Of a DNA stretch of 64,000 nucleotides, positions 10,958 to 22,967 are shown piece after piece; the first letter of the stretch is position 1, and every line of letters starts with the position of its first letter. The notes beneath the pieces are model-generated. The model was not told the origin of the DNA. It did not search any database and saw nothing but the letters and a program-made list of their open reading frames with translations. A program made the position numbers and the translations under genes. The stretch lies in contig NZ_MRWE01000002.1 of NCBI RefSeq assembly GCF_002093665.1, positions 62,001 to 126,000 of the forward strand, given 5' to 3'. This stretch comes from Rouxiella badensis (lineage in GTDB: Bacteria; Pseudomonadota; Gammaproteobacteria; Enterobacterales; Enterobacteriaceae).

Positions 10958-13900
10958 ATGCCAAAACGTACAGACATAAAAAGCATTCTGATTCTGGGCG
11001 CGGGTCCGATCGTAATCGGACAGGCCTGCGAGTTTGACTACTCTGGTGCACAGGCGTGTAAAGCCCTGCGCGAAGAGGGCTACCGCGTCATTCTGGTGAA
11101 CTCTAACCCAGCCACCATTATGACCGACCCAGACATGGCCGATGCCACCTATATCGAGCCAATCCACTGGGAAGTTGTTCGCAAGATTATCGAAAAAGAG
11201 CGTCCAGACGCGGTACTGCCAACGATGGGCGGCCAGACTGCACTGAACTGTGCGCTGGAGCTTGAGCGTCAGGGCGTACTGGAAGAGTTCGGCGTGACCA
11301 TGATTGGTGCAACCGCCGACGCGATTGACAAGGCAGAAGACCGCCGTCGCTTTGATATCGCGATGAAGAAAATCGGTCTGGGCACGGCACGTTCAGGTAT
11401 TGCACACAATATGGAAGAAGCGCTGGTTATCGCTGCCGACGTTGGCTTCCCGTGCATCATCCGTCCTTCCTTTACCATGGGCGGCACCGGCGGCGGTATC
11501 GCTTACAATCACGAAGAGTTCGAAGAGATTTGTACTCGTGGTCTCGACCTCTCCCCAACCAAAGAGCTGCTGATTGATGAATCGCTGATCGGTTGGAAAG
11601 AGTACGAGATGGAAGTGGTCCGCGACAAGAACGACAACTGCATTATCGTTTGTTCTATCGAGAACTTCGACGCGATGGGTATCCACACCGGTGACTCCAT
11701 CACCGTGGCCCCTGCGCAGACACTGACCGACAAAGAATACCAAATCATGCGTAACGCCTCTCTGGCGGTACTGCGTGAAATCGGCGTCGAGACTGGCGGT
11801 TCAAACGTACAGTTCTCTGTGAATCCGAAAGACGGCCGTCTGATAGTTATCGAGATGAACCCACGCGTATCACGCTCTTCTGCGCTGGCTTCTAAGGCAA
11901 CCGGCTTCCCGATTGCTAAAGTAGCCGCCAAGCTGGCGGTGGGTTACACCCTTGACGAGTTGATGAACGACATCACCGGCGGCAAGACCCCAGCGTCATT
12001 CGAGCCTTCAATCGACTACGTTGTGACTAAAATTCCTCGCTTCAACTTCGAGAAATTTGCCGGTGCCAACGACCGTCTGACCACCCAGATGAAATCTGTG
12101 GGTGAAGTCATGGCTATCGGTCGCACCTTCCAGGAATCGATGCAGAAAGCGCTGCGCGGTCTGGAAGTGGGCGCAAGCGGCTTCGACCCTAAAGTGAGCC
12201 TCGACGATCCTGAAGCACTGACCAAAATCCGTCGTGAACTGAAAGAAGCCGGTTCTGACCGTATCTGGTTCATCGCCGATGCATTCCGTGCCGGTATGTC
12301 CGTAGACGGCATCTTTAACCTGACTAACATCGACCGCTGGTTCCTGGTACAGATTGAAGAGCTGATCAAACTGGAATCTCAGGTTGCTCAGGGCGGCTTT
12401 AGCGCACTGAACTACGATTTGCTGCGCGTGCTCAAGCGTAAAGGCTTCGCCGACCTGCGTCTGGCGAAACTGGTCGGCGTCTCTGAGAGCGAAATGCGCA
12501 AGCTGCGTCACAAGCTGAACCTGCACCCGGTTTACAAGCGCGTTGATACCTGTGCGGCCGAGTTCTCGACCGACACCGCCTACATGTACTCCACCTATGA
12601 AGAAGAGTGTGAGTCCAACCCAACTAACGGCACCCCGAAAATTATGGTGCTGGGTGGCGGTCCAAACCGTATCGGTCAGGGTATCGAATTCGACTACTGC
12701 TGCGTTCACGCCTCACTGGCGCTGCGCGAAGACGGTTACGAAACCATCATGGTTAACTGTAACCCTGAAACCGTTTCTACCGACTATGACACCTCAGACC
12801 GTCTGTACTTTGAGTCGGTAACACTGGAAGACGTGCTGGAAATCGTCCGCATCGAGCAGCCAAAAGGTGTGATCGTGCAGTACGGTGGCCAGACTCCGCT
12901 GAAACTGGCTCGCGAGCTGGAAGCCTGCGGCGTGCCGATTATTGGTACCAGCCCTGACGCGATTGACCGTGCAGAAGACCGCGAACGTTTCCAGCAGGCG
13001 GTTAACCGTCTGGGCCTGAAGCAGCCAGCGAACGCCACCGTAGCCACCATCGAACAGGCGGTAGAGAAGGCAGCCGGTATCGGTTATCCGCTGGTGGTGC
13101 GTCCATCTTATGTGCTGGGTGGCCGCGCGATGGAAATCGTTTATGACGAAATCGACCTGCGCCGTTACTTCCAGAACGCGGTGAGCGTATCCAACGATGC
13201 GCCAGTGCTGCTCGACCGCTTCCTCGACGATGCGATAGAAGTTGACGTTGACGCAATCTGCGACGGCGAGCGCGTGCTGATTGGCGGCATCATGGAGCAC
13301 ATCGAGCAGGCGGGCGTTCACTCCGGTGACTCCGCATGTTCACTGCCTGCTTATACCCTGAGCAAAGAAATTCAGGACGTAATGCGTCAACAGGTTGAGA
13401 AGCTGGCGTTTGAGCTTTCCGTTCGTGGCCTGATGAACGTGCAGTTTGCGGTGAAAGACAACGAGGTTTACCTGATTGAGGTTAACCCACGTGCTGCGCG
13501 TACCGTGCCGTTTGTTTCCAAGGCAACCGGCGTGGCACTGGCGAAAGTGGCTGCACGCGTGATGGCGGGTCAGACACTGGCCGAGCAGGGCGTAACCGAA
13601 GAAGTTATCCCGCCGTACTACTCGGTTAAAGAAGTGGTGCTGCCGTTTAACAAATTCCCGGGCGTTGACCCCATCCTCGGCCCAGAGATGCGCTCTACCG
13701 GTGAAGTGATGGGCGTTGGCCGCAGCTTCGCTGAAGCCTTCGCTAAGGCCCAGCTGGGTAGCCTGTCTGGGATGAAGAAAGCCGGTCGTGCGCTGCTGTC
13801 CGTTCGTGACGGTGACAAGGCGCGCGTGGTTGATTTGGCCGCCAAGCTGCAGAAACACGGCTTTGAGCTGGACGCGACACACGGCACCGCCGTCGTACTG

Positions 13901-14182
13901 GGCGAAGCAGGCATCAACCTGCGCCTGGTCAACAAGGTGCATGAAGGTCGTCCACACATCCAGGACCGCATCAAAAACGGTGAATATAGCTACATCGTCA
14001 ACACCACCGCGGGCCGTCAGGCGATTGAAGACTCCAAGCTAATTCGTCGCAGCGCGCTGCAGTATAAAGTGCACTACGACACTACGCTGAACGGGGGTTT
14101 TGCTACCGCCATGGCGCTGTCTTCAGACCCAACCGAGCAAGTGATTTCCGTACAGGAAATGCACGCAAAAATTAAAGGCTAA
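10958..14182 (+). CDS. carB: Carbamoyl-phosphate synthase large subunit
   Basis: Synthetic subunit that uses two ATP, bicarbonate and the ammonia channelled from CarA. The 1074 residues show the internal duplication of two ATP-grasp halves: [21 protein letters not shown] near the N-terminus and [20 protein letters not shown] in the second half, each followed by a metal-binding block ([20 protein letters not shown] and [20 protein letters not shown]). The C-terminal allosteric domain that binds UMP and ornithine follows. It is the second gene of the carAB operon and ends at a strong terminator. Confidence 0.98.
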   Translation: MPKRTDIKSILILGAGPIVIGQACEFDYSGAQACKALREEGYRVILVNSNPATIMTDPDMADATYIEPIHWEVVRKIIEKERPDAVLPTMGGQTALNCALELERQGVLEEFGVTMIGATADAIDKAEDRRRFDIAMKKIGLGTARSGIAHNMEEALVIAADVGFPCIIRPSFTMGGTGGGIAYNHEEFEEICTRGLDLSPTKELLIDESLIGWKEYEMEVVRDKNDNCIIVCSIENFDAMGIHTGDSITVAPAQTLTDKEYQIMRNASLAVLREIGVETGGSNVQFSVNPKDGRLIVIEMNPRVSRSSALASKATGFPIAKVAAKLAVGYTLDELMNDITGGKTPASFEPSIDYVVTKIPRFNFEKFAGANDRLTTQMKSVGEVMAIGRTFQESMQKALRGLEVGASGFDPKVSLDDPEALTKIRRELKEAGSDRIWFIADAFRAGMSVDGIFNLTNIDRWFLVQIEELIKLESQVAQGGFSALNYDLLRVLKRKGFADLRLAKLVGVSESEMRKLRHKLNLHPVYKRVDTCAAEFSTDTAYMYSTYEEECESNPTNGTPKIMVLGGGPNRIGQGIEFDYCCVHASLALREDGYETIMVNCNPETVSTDYDTSDRLYFESVTLEDVLEIVRIEQPKGVIVQYGGQTPLKLARELEACGVPIIGTSPDAIDRAEDRERFQQAVNRLGLKQPANATVATIEQAVEKAAGIGYPLVVRPSYVLGGRAMEIVYDEIDLRRYFQNAVSVSNDAPVLLDRFLDDAIEVDVDAICDGERVLIGGIMEHIEQAGVHSGDSACSLPAYTLSKEIQDVMRQQVEKLAFELSVRGLMNVQFAVKDNEVYLIEVNPRAARTVPFVSKATGVALAKVAARVMAGQTLAEQGVTEEVIPPYYSVKEVVLPFNKFPGVDPILGPEMRSTGEVMGVGRSFAEAFAKAQLGSLSGMKKAGRALLSVRDGDKARVVDLAAKLQKHGFELDATHGTAVVLGEAGINLRLVNKVHEGRPHIQDRIKNGEYSYIVNTTAGRQAIEDSKLIRRSALQYKVHYDTTLNGGFATAMALSSDPTEQVISVQEMHAKIKG

Positions 14183-14218
14183 TCAAGGCTTTTAGCCTCG
14201 GTTGTTGTCTTGTAACTT

Positions 14219-14255
14219 AAGAAGGGCGCAGCATTATGCTGTGCCCTTCTTTTTT
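14219..14255 (+). terminator. Terminator of carAB
   Basis: A long stem built from AAGAAGGGC...GCA and TGC...GCCCTTCTT around a short loop, followed by a run of Ts, 37 bases after the carB stop. Confidence 0.93.
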
Positions 14256-14353
14256 GTTTTTTATTGTTTTATTAAGAACCCATTAACGGTTTTTTTTTCC
14301 TCTGGCACAAAGTTGCGTATGCTCAATAAAATACGTTTTTATATGGAAGCTTT

Positions 14354-14935
14354 ATGATCCTGATTATCTACGCCCATCCTTATCCCCGGCATTCCCATGC
14401 CAATAAGCATCTGCTTCAGGAAATTAAGGATCTCCCTGATGTAAAAATCAGATCTCTTTACGATCTTTATCCTGACTTCTCTATTGATATCAAAGCAGAA
14501 CAGCAGGCGATGGAAGAGGCCGATCTGGTGGTTTTCCAGCATCCTCTACAGTGGTACGGTCTGCCACCGCTGCTTAAGCTGTGGATCGACAAAGTGCTCG
14601 AGCACGGCTGGGCCTATGGCCATGATGGCGATGCCCTGAAAGGTAAAGGCTGCCTGTGGGCGGTGACTACCGGCGGTAACGAGCAGCATTTCCAACTGGG
14701 GAGTTATCCTGATTTCGCTGCACTCGCCCAGCCTATTGAAGCAACGGCACTGTACTGCGGCATGAAATGGCAGCCCTACTTTGCGCTGCACAATACCTTT
14801 ACCTGTAACGAGGTGACGCTGAAGGCGGGCGGCGAGGCGTATCGCCAGCGGTTGCTCGACTGGCAAGCGGCACATCCCGCGTCGTCAGCTTCGGCAGAAC
14901 AGGCTCAATCATTGGAGGGGGAAGCGAATGGATAA
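14354..14935 (+). CDS. kefF: KefF, quinone oxidoreductase and activator of KefC
   Basis: Flavodoxin-fold NAD(P)H-quinone oxidoreductase that binds to and activates the KefC K+/H+ antiporter. The 193 residues begin [18 protein letters not shown], the FMN-phosphate region of the family, and include [19 protein letters not shown] and [12 protein letters not shown]. The gene overlaps kefC by eight bases, so the two are almost certainly coupled. In E. coli, cai, fix and yaaU genes lie between carB and kefF; here only 171 bases do. Confidence 0.95.
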   Translation: MILIIYAHPYPRHSHANKHLLQEIKDLPDVKIRSLYDLYPDFSIDIKAEQQAMEEADLVVFQHPLQWYGLPPLLKLWIDKVLEHGWAYGHDGDALKGKGCLWAVTTGGNEQHFQLGSYPDFAALAQPIEATALYCGMKWQPYFALHNTFTCNEVTLKAGGEAYRQRLLDWQAAHPASSASAEQAQSLEGEANG

Positions 14936-16775
14936 TCACAGCATGATGATCGAGGGGCTTATCTATCTCGGATCGGCCGCGCTGTTTGTGCCTATTGCCG
15001 TGCGTTTCGGACTCGGCTCGGTGCTGGGGTATCTGATTGCCGGCTGTATCATTGGCCCATGGGGCCTGAAGCTGGTCTCGGACGCCGAATCGATTCTAAC
15101 CTTCGCCGAGATTGGCGTGGTGCTGATGCTGTTTATCATCGGTCTCGAACTCGACCCTAAACGCCTCTGGACCCTGCGTGCCTCGGTCTTCGGCGGCGGC
15201 AGTATTCAGATGGTCGGCTGCGGACTGGTGCTTAGCGCCTTCTGCGCTGCGCTGGGACTGGACTGGAAAATTGCGCTGTTGATTGGCCTGACGCTGGCGC
15301 TCTCCTCGACGGCGATTGCCATGCAGGCGATGAGCGAACGCAGCCTGACGCCAACGCCTATTGGCCGCAGCGCCTTTGCAGTGCTGCTGTTTCAGGATAT
15401 CGCGGCTATCCCGCTGGTGGCGATGATTCCCCTTTTGGCCAGCACCGGTGAAACTACCACGCTGGCGTCCTTCGGCATTTCGGCTGCCAAGGTTGTCGGC
15501 GCGTTAGCCATCGTGGTGCTGCTTGGGCGCTACGTCGCTCGTCCGGTGCTGCATTTCGTGGCCCGCTCTGGCATGCGCGAAGTATTCAGCGCCGTGGCGC
15601 TGTTTCTGGTGTTTGGCTTCGGTATTTTACTGGAGATGGCTGGGCTATCGATGGCGATGGGCGCGTTCCTCGCCGGGGTGATGCTGGCAAGTTCCGAGTA
15701 CCGACACGCGCTGGAAAGTGATATTCAGCCGTTCAAAGGGCTGCTGCTCGGGCTATTCTTCATCGGCGTCGGGATGTCTATCGACTTCGGTACGCTGGTG
15801 CATCATCCGCTGCTGATTGCCGTATTGCTGTTGGGCTTTATGGCGCTGAAGGCCGCCCTGCTGTGGATTGTTGCGCCCTGGCTCAGCGTGCCAAAGCGCC
15901 AGCGCGGCATGTTTGCCATCCTGCTGGGGCAGGGCAGTGAGTTTGCCTTCGTTATCTTCAGTGCCGCGCAGCTGGCCGGTGTGCTGCCTGCGGATTGGGC
16001 GAAGTCGCTGACGTTGGCGGTCGCGCTGTCGATGGCCGTCACGCCGGTGCTGCTGGTGATTGCCAGCCGTCTGGAGCGCAATGCGCCGAAGGACTCTCGT
16101 CCGCAGGACATTATCGACGACGAGCACGCCAGCGTGATCATTGCCGGTTTCGGGCGCTTCGGGCAAATCGCCGGACGTCTGCTGCTCGCCAACAATGTGC
16201 ACACGGTGGTATTGGACAACGATCCTGACCACATCGAAACGCTGCGCAAGTTTGGCACCAAGGTGTTTTACGGCGACGCGACGCGCGTAGACCTGCTGGA
16301 GTCCGCCGGTGCGGCACAGGCCAAGGTATTGATCAACGCCATCGACGACGTGGAGGCTAATTTAGAGCTGACTCGACTGGCGAAGGAAAACTTCCCGAAC
16401 CTGAAAATCATCGCCCGCGCGCGCGACGTTGACCATTGGTATCAGCTGCGTCAGTTGGGCGTTGAGGCGCCGGAGCGTGAGCTGTTTGAAGGCTCGCTGC
16501 GCGCCGGTCGAGAAACGTTGGAAATTCTGGGGCTAGACGCCTACGAGGCCCGCGAGAAGGCGGACCTGTTTAAGCACTACAACGTGAAAATGCTCGAAGC
16601 CACGCTGGCAAACTACGAAGACACCGAGTTCCGCCTCGCCAGTTTGGCCCGCGCCCGCGATATGCTTTCTGCGGCCATTGAGCAGGATCAGGCGCGTCTC
16701 GGCGAGCAGCAGCAAAGCTGGCGCGGCAGTATTGACGGTAAAGCGCCTGAAAATGAGGTTATTGAAGCCAAATAA
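14928..16775 (+). CDS. kefC: Glutathione-gated K+/H+ antiporter KefC
   Basis: Inner-membrane potassium efflux antiporter of the CPA2 family, kept closed by glutathione and opened by glutathione adducts of electrophiles, which acidifies the cytoplasm protectively. The 615 residues consist of a long multi-spanning domain (roughly 1-385) with the CPA2 signatures [14 protein letters not shown] and [10 protein letters not shown], then a RCK/KTN domain beginning [17 protein letters not shown] with D/E after the second strand for NAD binding, and a short soluble tail. Paired with kefF immediately upstream. Confidence 0.95.
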   Translation: MDNHSMMIEGLIYLGSAALFVPIAVRFGLGSVLGYLIAGCIIGPWGLKLVSDAESILTFAEIGVVLMLFIIGLELDPKRLWTLRASVFGGGSIQMVGCGLVLSAFCAALGLDWKIALLIGLTLALSSTAIAMQAMSERSLTPTPIGRSAFAVLLFQDIAAIPLVAMIPLLASTGETTTLASFGISAAKVVGALAIVVLLGRYVARPVLHFVARSGMREVFSAVALFLVFGFGILLEMAGLSMAMGAFLAGVMLASSEYRHALESDIQPFKGLLLGLFFIGVGMSIDFGTLVHHPLLIAVLLLGFMALKAALLWIVAPWLSVPKRQRGMFAILLGQGSEFAFVIFSAAQLAGVLPADWAKSLTLAVALSMAVTPVLLVIASRLERNAPKDSRPQDIIDDEHASVIIAGFGRFGQIAGRLLLANNVHTVVLDNDPDHIETLRKFGTKVFYGDATRVDLLESAGAAQAKVLINAIDDVEANLELTRLAKENFPNLKIIARARDVDHWYQLRQLGVEAPERELFEGSLRAGRETLEILGLDAYEAREKADLFKHYNVKMLEATLANYEDTEFRLASLARARDMLSAAIEQDQARLGEQQQSWRGSIDGKAPENEVIEAK

Positions 16776-16811
16776 TTATTATCGGTGGCAATGACATAAA
16801 GATAATCTTAT

Positions 16812-16842
16812 AAAGGCAAACCTATGGCAGGTTTGCCTTTTT
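16812..16842. terminator. Terminator between kefC and the convergent LysE gene
   Basis: A 12-bp perfect stem (16812-16823 with 16829-16840) and a five-base loop are followed by Ts on + and preceded by As, so it can work in both directions. Confidence 0.9.
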
Positions 16843-16850
16843 ATGTGTTG

Positions 16851-17465
16851 TCAGCTCAGCGCCACTTTAATACCCAGCGCGATCAACACCCCGCCCAGCA
16901 TCTTATCTATGACCTTCTGCGCCTTTGCCAGTCCACGACGCACTGGGCCACTCTGAATCAGCACCACCAGCATCGGCCACCAGACAACCGACAGACCGAC
17001 GATAATCGAGGCATACAGCAGTTTCTCACTCAGCGTTGAGTTGATTTGCAGCACCTGTGTGAACATCGCGAGGAAGAATAACGTCGCCTTCGGATTAAGC
17101 AGGTTACACAGATAACCCTGAGTAAACGCCTTGCCAAGCGTGACCTGCTGTGGCGCGATGCCATCAAGGTTCATCTTGCTGTTGGTGCGCGAGAACAGGC
17201 CCTGAAGTCCAACCCAGATCAGATAGGCTGCACCGACGTATTTTAACAGATCAAACAGCCACGGCGTCTTCGTTATCACCACCGCCAGACCGGCCACACA
17301 GTAGGACATATGGGTGATAACGCCGCAGACAACGCCGAGCGAAGTCATCAGTGCCGCCATGCGCGGATAGCGGGCCGCATTCTTAATAACCATGAAGAAA
17401 TCCGGACCCGGGGAGATCATCCCCAACGCGGCAATCGTCGCGACAAACAAAGAGGTTTCGAGCAT
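16851..17465 (-). CDS. LysE/RhtB family amino-acid exporter
   Basis: A 204-residue inner-membrane protein with about six hydrophobic segments. The N-terminal motif SPGPDFFMVIKNA and the mid-protein block GYLCNLLNPKATLFF are diagnostic of the LysE/RhtB (threonine/homoserine efflux) family. The substrate cannot be told from the sequence; similarity looks closer to RhtC-type proteins than to LysE itself. It stands alone between kefC and folA, a position with no such gene in E. coli, so it is likely an accessory insertion. Confidence 0.88.
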   Translation of the reverse strand: MLETSLFVATIAALGMISPGPDFFMVIKNAARYPRMAALMTSLGVVCGVITHMSYCVAGLAVVITKTPWLFDLLKYVGAAYLIWVGLQGLFSRTNSKMNLDGIAPQQVTLGKAFTQGYLCNLLNPKATLFFLAMFTQVLQINSTLSEKLLYASIIVGLSVVWWPMLVVLIQSGPVRRGLAKAQKVIDKMLGGVLIALGIKVALS

Positions 17466-17898
17466 TTAACTGACCGTCATCAACTAACTAAGAAAATTTA
17501 GGCGGCATCATACGCCAATCTTTTTTTTTTAACAGTGGCAGCCTGTGTTGCTCGATTTCGTTTGTATACTTAATCAGCCGAAACGTATTAATCAGTTTAC
17601 ATGGGGAACTATCTCCATGCTTGGCGTGGCATGATTGTCTGCCTCGCTCGCTAAGGCTGATGCTTTGAGCGCCTTTCTTCCGCTGGAGTCAGTGTTTTAT
17701 GCTGATGAAGTCCGGCTCTGCTAAGAGGTCTCTTATATCTTTATCTGAGCGCATTCTCCCTATCGACGGCGGATTGGGCTTTCCGTATAGTGTGGCTCTT
17801 TTCTGCCCCGACATAGAATCTGTTCCTGGTCTGCTGTATGTCGTCTGCCGGCGGAACCATGAATATGTTCTTATTAGCTCTTCACCAAAGGTTTCACG
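17466..17898. other. folA upstream region and long leader
   Basis: About 430 bases divergent between the LysE gene and folA. A run of Ts occurs at about 17521-17530 and a TATACT (17565-17570) could be a folA -10 box, but no good -35 pairs with it. If that promoter is right, the folA leader is over 320 nucleotides. It contains a 67-codon open frame (17699-17902) with GGAG ten bases before its ATG, whose TGA overlaps the folA ATG as ATGA. Its codons are unremarkable to poor and the product matches nothing I recognise. Confidence 0.4.
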
Positions 17899-18387
17899 AT
17901 GATTATCAGCCTGATCGCTGCAATGGCAGCGGATCGCGTTATTGGTATGGAAAACGCCATGCCCTGGCATTTACCGGCTGACCTGGCTTGGTTCAAACGC
18001 AACACCTTGAACAAGCCGGTTATTATGGGACGCAAGACCTTCGAATCAATCGGACGACCCCTGCCTGGCCGCCTTAACATCGTTATCAGCAGCCAGCCTG
18101 GAAGTCACGATGGCGTGACCTGGGTAACCTCCCCTGAAGAAGCACTGTCAGCGGCAGGAAACGCAGAAGAAGTGATGGTCATGGGCGGTGGGCGCGTGTA
18201 TACCCAGTTCCTGAATCAGGCTAACCGCCTGTATCTGACCCACATCGATGCCGAAGTTGAAGGGGACACCCACTTCCCGGATTACGAGCCTGACGAGTGG
18301 GAAAGCGTGTTCAGCGAATTCCACGACGCCGATGAAGCCAACACCCACGGCTACTGCTTCGAAATTCTGGATCGTCGCGGCGAATAA
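17899..18387 (+). CDS. folA: Dihydrofolate reductase
   Basis: Reduces dihydrofolate to tetrahydrofolate with NADPH; the trimethoprim target. The 162 residues contain the family blocks [21 protein letters not shown]... [11 protein letters not shown] with the active-site acid at D28 (D27 in E. coli numbering), [15 protein letters not shown], and [10 protein letters not shown]. The ATG at 17899 is unusual in that it overlaps the stop of a small upstream frame. Convergent with apaH across a shared terminator. Confidence 0.98.
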   Translation: MIISLIAAMAADRVIGMENAMPWHLPADLAWFKRNTLNKPVIMGRKTFESIGRPLPGRLNIVISSQPGSHDGVTWVTSPEEALSAAGNAEEVMVMGGGRVYTQFLNQANRLYLTHIDAEVEGDTHFPDYEPDEWESVFSEFHDADEANTHGYCFEILDRRGE

Positions 18388-18418
18388 TTTCGCCTCGTTT
18401 GTCCTGATGCTATAAAGC

Positions 18419-18447
18419 AAAAAGGCACCCAATGGGTGCCTTTTTCT
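18419..18447. terminator. Bidirectional terminator between folA and apaH
   Basis: A ten-bp stem, AAAGGCACCC (18421-18430) with GGGTGCCTTT (18434-18443), has a three-base loop, Ts after it and As before it. Confidence 0.92.
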
Positions 18448-18474
18448 TTTTCATTCTGCCAGGGGAAAGGGTTT

Positions 18475-19329
18475 TTAAGACGCTTTTGGCGCCTGTTCTT
18501 TCTCTTTCTCTTTGCGGCGAATCGCTGGCTGCGTGAAATAGGTTTTATCTTCCCAGCGCAGCATCGTCATTTCGCCACCCCAGCAGCAGCCGGTGTCCAG
18601 TCCGTAAACGCCGGCCGGTGTGCCTTTGCCTTCGAGCGAGGCCCAATGACCAAAGATGATGCTGTAGCCCTGTTCCAGAACCGGGCTTGGCAGTGCAAAC
18701 CACGGCTTAAGCGGGCGCGGCGCATCTTCCGGGGCGTCTTTGCAGATCATGTCCAGCTGACCGTTCGGGAAGCAGTAACGCATGCGGGTCAACGCATTGG
18801 TGCTGAAGCGCAAACGGGCGAGGCCGGTGAGTTCATCAGACCAGTTGTTTGGCATGTCACCGTACATGGCATCGAGGAACAGCGGATAGCTGTCGCTGCT
18901 CAGAATAGCCTCAACCTCGCGCGCACACATTTTTGCCGTCTCGACGTCCCACTGTGGCGTGATGCCTGCGTGTCCCATCACTAGCTTCAACTCGTCGTCG
19001 ACCTGCAAGACAGGCTGGCGGCGCAACCAGTTGATAAGCAGGTCCGCATCCTCAGCTTCGAGTAGCGCAGTGAGTTTATCTTTGGGTTTGTTCGGCGTGA
19101 TCCCCGCGTAAATAGCCAGCAGATGCAGGTCATGGTTGCCCAGCACCATGCGCACTGCGTCGCCTAGCCCCATCACGAAGCGCAGGACATCGAGCGAGGC
19201 CGGGCCTCGAGCCACTAAATCGCCGGTCAGCCAGAGCGTATCCTGCAGGGGATTAAATTCTACCCGCGTCAGAAGAGCCTTGAGCTCATCCAGACACCCA
19301 TGGATATCACCAATTAAATATGTAGACAT
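18475..19329 (-). CDS. apaH: Diadenosine tetraphosphatase (symmetrical)
   Basis: Hydrolyses Ap4A to two ADP and also removes Np4 caps from RNA 5' ends. The 284-residue protein has the metallophosphatase motifs [18 protein letters not shown] and GNHD, and further histidine blocks VMGHAGI and FGHWASLEG. The C-terminus is Lys/Glu-rich and slightly extended. It is the last gene of the lptD-surA-pdxA-rsmA-apaG-apaH series, four bases after apaG. Confidence 0.97.
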   Translation of the reverse strand: MSTYLIGDIHGCLDELKALLTRVEFNPLQDTLWLTGDLVARGPASLDVLRFVMGLGDAVRMVLGNHDLHLLAIYAGITPNKPKDKLTALLEAEDADLLINWLRRQPVLQVDDELKLVMGHAGITPQWDVETAKMCAREVEAILSSDSYPLFLDAMYGDMPNNWSDELTGLARLRFSTNALTRMRYCFPNGQLDMICKDAPEDAPRPLKPWFALPSPVLEQGYSIIFGHWASLEGKGTPAGVYGLDTGCCWGGEMTMLRWEDKTYFTQPAIRRKEKEKEQAPKAS

Positions 19330-19333
19330 AGTA

Positions 19334-19711
19334 TTAATTTATCAGCGTAGGCAGCGAAAGGCGGAACACAGGGATATCCACATTGAAGGATTGATTCTGG
19401 TGATCGACCATGAGGTAGTAGCCTTCCATGGTGCCCATCGGCGTTTCAAGGATGGCGCCACTGGTGTAGTGAAATTCTTCGCCAGGCGCGATAACCGGCT
19501 GTTCGCCGACCACGCCTTCGCCCTGAACCTCGGTTTTTTGGCCGTTACTGTTGGTAATCAACCAGTAGCGGCCAACGAGTTGCACGCTAAAACGCCCCAG
19601 ATTGCGGACAGTCACGGTGTAAGCGAACACATAACGCTGCTCTTCGGGAATAGACTGAGCTTCAATGTAAACACTTTGAACCTGAACCACGACTCGAGGC
19701 TGATTTAGCAT
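19334..19711 (-). CDS. apaG: ApaG protein
   Basis: A 125-residue small beta-sandwich protein of the ApaG/DUF525 family, long linked to Co2+ and Mg2+ homeostasis but with no settled biochemical role. The signature [11 protein letters not shown] with [23 protein letters not shown] in pieces, and the ending [10 protein letters not shown], are typical. It lies between rsmA and apaH in the conserved operon. Confidence 0.96.
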   Translation of the reverse strand: MLNQPRVVVQVQSVYIEAQSIPEEQRYVFAYTVTVRNLGRFSVQLVGRYWLITNSNGQKTEVQGEGVVGEQPVIAPGEEFHYTSGAILETPMGTMEGYYLMVDHQNQSFNVDIPVFRLSLPTLIN

Positions 19712-19730
19712 AATGGAACTCCGGCTAGGG

Positions 19731-20564
19731 TTACTGTTCGTTGTTCTGCTGTTCGTTGCTTTTACGCGTCGAAAGCCAGTTGGCCAGCTTGCAGTACTGC
19801 TCGACAGAAATGTTTTCCGCCCGCATGCTCAGATCCAGACCCAGCTCTAACATCTGCTCTGGGGTAAACAAGTGACCCAGGCTATTGCGGATGGTTTTGC
19901 GGCGTTGGTTAAACGCATCGGTGGTCAGGCGTGCCAAAATACGGATGTCCGATACAGGGTAAGGAATTTCCGCATGCGGAGTCAAACGTACTACCGCTGA
20001 GTCGACTTTTGGTGCCGGAGTGAAGGACTCAGGCGGCACTTCGAGGACTGGGATCACGCGGCAATAGTACTGCGCCATGACGCTCAGACGGCCGTAGGCT
20101 TTGCTGTTCGGGCCTGCAACCAGACGGTTCACCACTTCTTTCTGCAGCATGAAATGCATGTCGCTGATTGCATTGGTGTAGGTGAAAAGGTGGAACATCA
20201 GCGGCGTCGAGATGTTGTAAGGCAAGTTACCAAACACACGTAACGGCTGACCCAACTCTTCAGACAGTTCGCCAAAGTTGACGGTCATGGCATCGGCCTG
20301 GATGATTCGCAGCTTGTTGGCAAGCTTCGGATTCACCTCGAGACGGGCCGCCAAATCACGGTCCAGCTCGATAACAGTCATGTTTTCCAGACGTGCGGCG
20401 ACCGGCTCGGTCAGCGCAGCCAGACCGGGGCCGATTTCAACAACGGCCTGACCCGGCATAGGGTGGATAGCGGAAACGATGCTGTCGATGACAAACTGAT
20501 CTTTTAAAAAGTTTTGTCCAAAACGTTTACGGGCGAAGTGGCCTTGGTGGACTCGATTATTCAT
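19731..20564 (-). CDS. rsmA: 16S rRNA (adenine1518-N6/adenine1519-N6)-dimethyltransferase
   Basis: Dimethylates the two adjacent adenines in the 3'-terminal hairpin of 16S rRNA (KsgA) during small-subunit assembly. The 277 residues show the SAM-binding motif [14 protein letters not shown] and the catalytic NLPYNIS, plus the N-terminal RKRFGQNFL block. The tail is Asn/Gln-rich. The ATG overlaps the pdxA end by eight bases. Confidence 0.98.
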   Translation of the reverse strand: MNNRVHQGHFARKRFGQNFLKDQFVIDSIVSAIHPMPGQAVVEIGPGLAALTEPVAARLENMTVIELDRDLAARLEVNPKLANKLRIIQADAMTVNFGELSEELGQPLRVFGNLPYNISTPLMFHLFTYTNAISDMHFMLQKEVVNRLVAGPNSKAYGRLSVMAQYYCRVIPVLEVPPESFTPAPKVDSAVVRLTPHAEIPYPVSDIRILARLTTDAFNQRRKTIRNSLGHLFTPEQMLELGLDLSMRAENISVEQYCKLANWLSTRKSNEQQNNEQ

Positions 20565-21615
20565 TGCTGTGTTTTTTCACTACTGTTGTTGTCGTTGCGG
20601 ACAGATTGTTGTCATTGCTGACTGAGGCCATGTTAATGGCAAGATTTAAAGCGGTGATAAAGCTGCCCACGTCGGCTTTGCCGGTAGCAGCCAGGTCCAG
20701 CGCAGTGCCGTGATCGACCGAGGTACGAATAAACGGCAGCCCGAGCGTGATGTTCACCGCACGGCCGAACCCCTGATATTTTAACACCGGTAAGCCCTGA
20801 TCGTGATACATGGCTAATACGGCATCGGCATGCTGCAAATATTTCGGCTGGAACAGCGTATCTGCGGGCAGTGGGCCTATCAGGTTAATTCCTTTCTCAC
20901 GCAGCGAATCAAGCGCTGGCGTGATGGTGTCAATCTCTTCACGGCCCATATGGCCGCCTTCGCCCGCGTGCGGGTTGAGGCCACAGACATAAATCTGCGG
21001 AGAAGCGATGCCAAATTTGGTCTTGAGGTCGTTATCAAGAATGGTGATAACTTCGTGCAGACTCTGGCGAGTGATGGCGTCCGAGACGTCTTTAAGCGGC
21101 AGGTGCGTTGTCGCGAGCGCAACGCGAAGCTCTTCGGTTGCCAGCATCATCACTACGCGTTCGCAGAGGCTACGATCGGCAAAGAATTCGGTATGACCGA
21201 TAAACGGGATACCCGCATCGTTGATAATACTCTTTTGCACCGGACCGGTAATCAGTGCGGCAAATTCGCCATTCAGCGCACCGTCACAGGCGCGCGCCAG
21301 CGTCTCGACCACGTAAGGGCCATTGGCGACGTTAAGCTGGCCGGGAACGGCGGGTTCAGCAAGCTGAACGGGCAGGACGGTCAATGTGCCTGCTGCCTGG
21401 GGTTTGGCACAGCCTGGGCGATAGTCCAGCAGACGAATTGGCAGATTCAGCGCTTTGGCTCGGGCGAGCAGCAGCGACGGACAGGCACAAACGACAAGCT
21501 CAACGGGCCAGTCCCGTTGAGCCAGTGCAAGAACCAAGTCAGGTCCAACCCCGGCAGGTTCGCCGGGGGTAATCACCACTGATTGTGTCACGTGGGTTTT
21601 ATTGTCCATTGCCAT
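20557..21615 (-). CDS. pdxA: 4-hydroxythreonine-4-phosphate dehydrogenase
   Basis: NAD-dependent enzyme of the deoxyxylulose-5-phosphate-dependent pyridoxal phosphate pathway. Conserved blocks include [12 protein letters not shown] near the start, [10 protein letters not shown], the metal-site [26 protein letters not shown] and [13 protein letters not shown]. ATGs at 21615 and 21609 are both possible starts; both overlap the surA end. The product, about 350 residues, carries some 20 extra Ser/Thr/Asn-rich residues at the C-terminus compared with E. coli, running into the rsmA start. Confidence 0.96.
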   Translation of the reverse strand: MAMDNKTHVTQSVVITPGEPAGVGPDLVLALAQRDWPVELVVCACPSLLLARAKALNLPIRLLDYRPGCAKPQAAGTLTVLPVQLAEPAVPGQLNVANGPYVVETLARACDGALNGEFAALITGPVQKSIINDAGIPFIGHTEFFADRSLCERVVMMLATEELRVALATTHLPLKDVSDAITRQSLHEVITILDNDLKTKFGIASPQIYVCGLNPHAGEGGHMGREEIDTITPALDSLREKGINLIGPLPADTLFQPKYLQHADAVLAMYHDQGLPVLKYQGFGRAVNITLGLPFIRTSVDHGTALDLAATGKADVGSFITALNLAINMASVSNDNNLSATTTTVVKKHSNE

Positions 21616-22894
21616 CCAGAATTTTCACGTAAGACTGTGCACGCTGTTCCTGCATCCAGGACTGCGCCTCTTCTGCGAACTTACGGTTGAACAGCAGACG
21701 ATACGCTTTGTCTTTCAGCACGGCATCCGTTCTGTCGACCTGGCGGGTATCAAGCAACTGAATCAGGTGCCAGCCGTAGGAAGAGCGAACCGGTGCGCTA
21801 ATTTCACCTTTTTTCAACTTCAGCAGCGCGTCGCGGAACGCAGGATCGTACATGTCCGGAGAGGCCCAGCCTAAGTCGCCGCCCTGATTCGCAGAACCTG
21901 GGTCCTGAGACAGCTGCCTGGCTTCGTCTGCAAAGTTGGCACGGCCGCTTTTAATCGCTGCCGCAACTTGTTCAAGTTTAGCCTGCGCCTGCGCATCCGT
22001 CATAACGACAGAAGTTTTCAGCAGAATGTGACGTGCGTGAACTTCGGTAACAGACACTTTCTGGTCAGCCTGGCGCAGATCGTTGACTTTCAGGATGTGG
22101 AAGCCCACGCCTGAACGAATAGGACCGACAATCTGGCCTTTCTTCGCATTGGTCAACGCCTGAGCGAACAGTGAAGGCAGACCCTGAAGCTTGCCCCAAC
22201 CCATGTTGCCGCCGTCCAGCGCGTGCGGATCGGCAGAGTAGGTCATCGCCATCTTGGCGAAGTCGGCACCGTGGTTCAGCTCGCTAACAATCTTCTTCGC
22301 CAGCATTTCGGTCTGATCGACCTGATCCTGAGTCGGGTTCTGCGGCAGTGGCAGCAGGATGTTGCTGAGGTTGTATTCGGCCTCGTTATCAGTCTGCGCA
22401 GACAGCTGTTTCGCCAGTGCGTCGACTTCCTGCGGCAGAATAGTTACGCGGCGACGAACTTCACCGTTACGTACTTCAGAAATCAGCATCTCTTTACGGA
22501 TCTGAGCACGGTATACGTTGTAGTTCAGACCTTCATAAGCCAGACGGCTGCGCAGCTGGTCGACGGTCAGGTTGTTCTGCTGAGCGATACCTGCAATAGC
22601 CTTGTTAACGTCATCATCGGTTAGCGTAAGGCCCATTTTTGAGGCCATTTGCAGCTGGATGTTATCCATAATCAGGCGGTCAAGGATCTGGCGGCGCAGC
22701 GTCTGGTCGTCAGGAAGCTGTTGTTTCGCTTCTTTTGCCTGCTGTTTGACGGACTGCAACATGTCATTGACTTCGCTTTCCAGAACTACCCCGTTATCGA
22801 CAACGGCGGCAACTTTATCAACCTCTTGCGGTGCTGCGAACGCGGTGTTAGCACAAAGCACCACGCCGAGGAGAAGTGTTCTCCAGTTCTTCAT
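21599..22894 (-). CDS. surA: Periplasmic chaperone / peptidyl-prolyl isomerase SurA
   Basis: Periplasmic chaperone that escorts unfolded outer-membrane proteins to the BAM complex. The 431 residues begin with a signal peptide ending NTAFA before APQEVDK. An N-terminal SurA domain (to about 165) is followed by two parvulin domains, each with the ARHILL- or ADFAKMA-type pattern, around 170-275 and 285-385, and a short C-terminal helix. It lies 73 bases downstream of lptD, whose product is one of its best-known clients. Confidence 0.97.
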   Translation of the reverse strand: MKNWRTLLLGVVLCANTAFAAPQEVDKVAAVVDNGVVLESEVNDMLQSVKQQAKEAKQQLPDDQTLRRQILDRLIMDNIQLQMASKMGLTLTDDDVNKAIAGIAQQNNLTVDQLRSRLAYEGLNYNVYRAQIRKEMLISEVRNGEVRRRVTILPQEVDALAKQLSAQTDNEAEYNLSNILLPLPQNPTQDQVDQTEMLAKKIVSELNHGADFAKMAMTYSADPHALDGGNMGWGKLQGLPSLFAQALTNAKKGQIVGPIRSGVGFHILKVNDLRQADQKVSVTEVHARHILLKTSVVMTDAQAQAKLEQVAAAIKSGRANFADEARQLSQDPGSANQGGDLGWASPDMYDPAFRDALLKLKKGEISAPVRSSYGWHLIQLLDTRQVDRTDAVLKDKAYRLLFNRKFAEEAQSWMQEQRAQSYVKILDGNGQ

Positions 22895-22967
22895 ACTTTT
22901 TCCATTTATTTAACCGCAAATGCGGGTTCAAGTTTCAAGTTTACTGAATTCAACATGCCGTCGAGCA

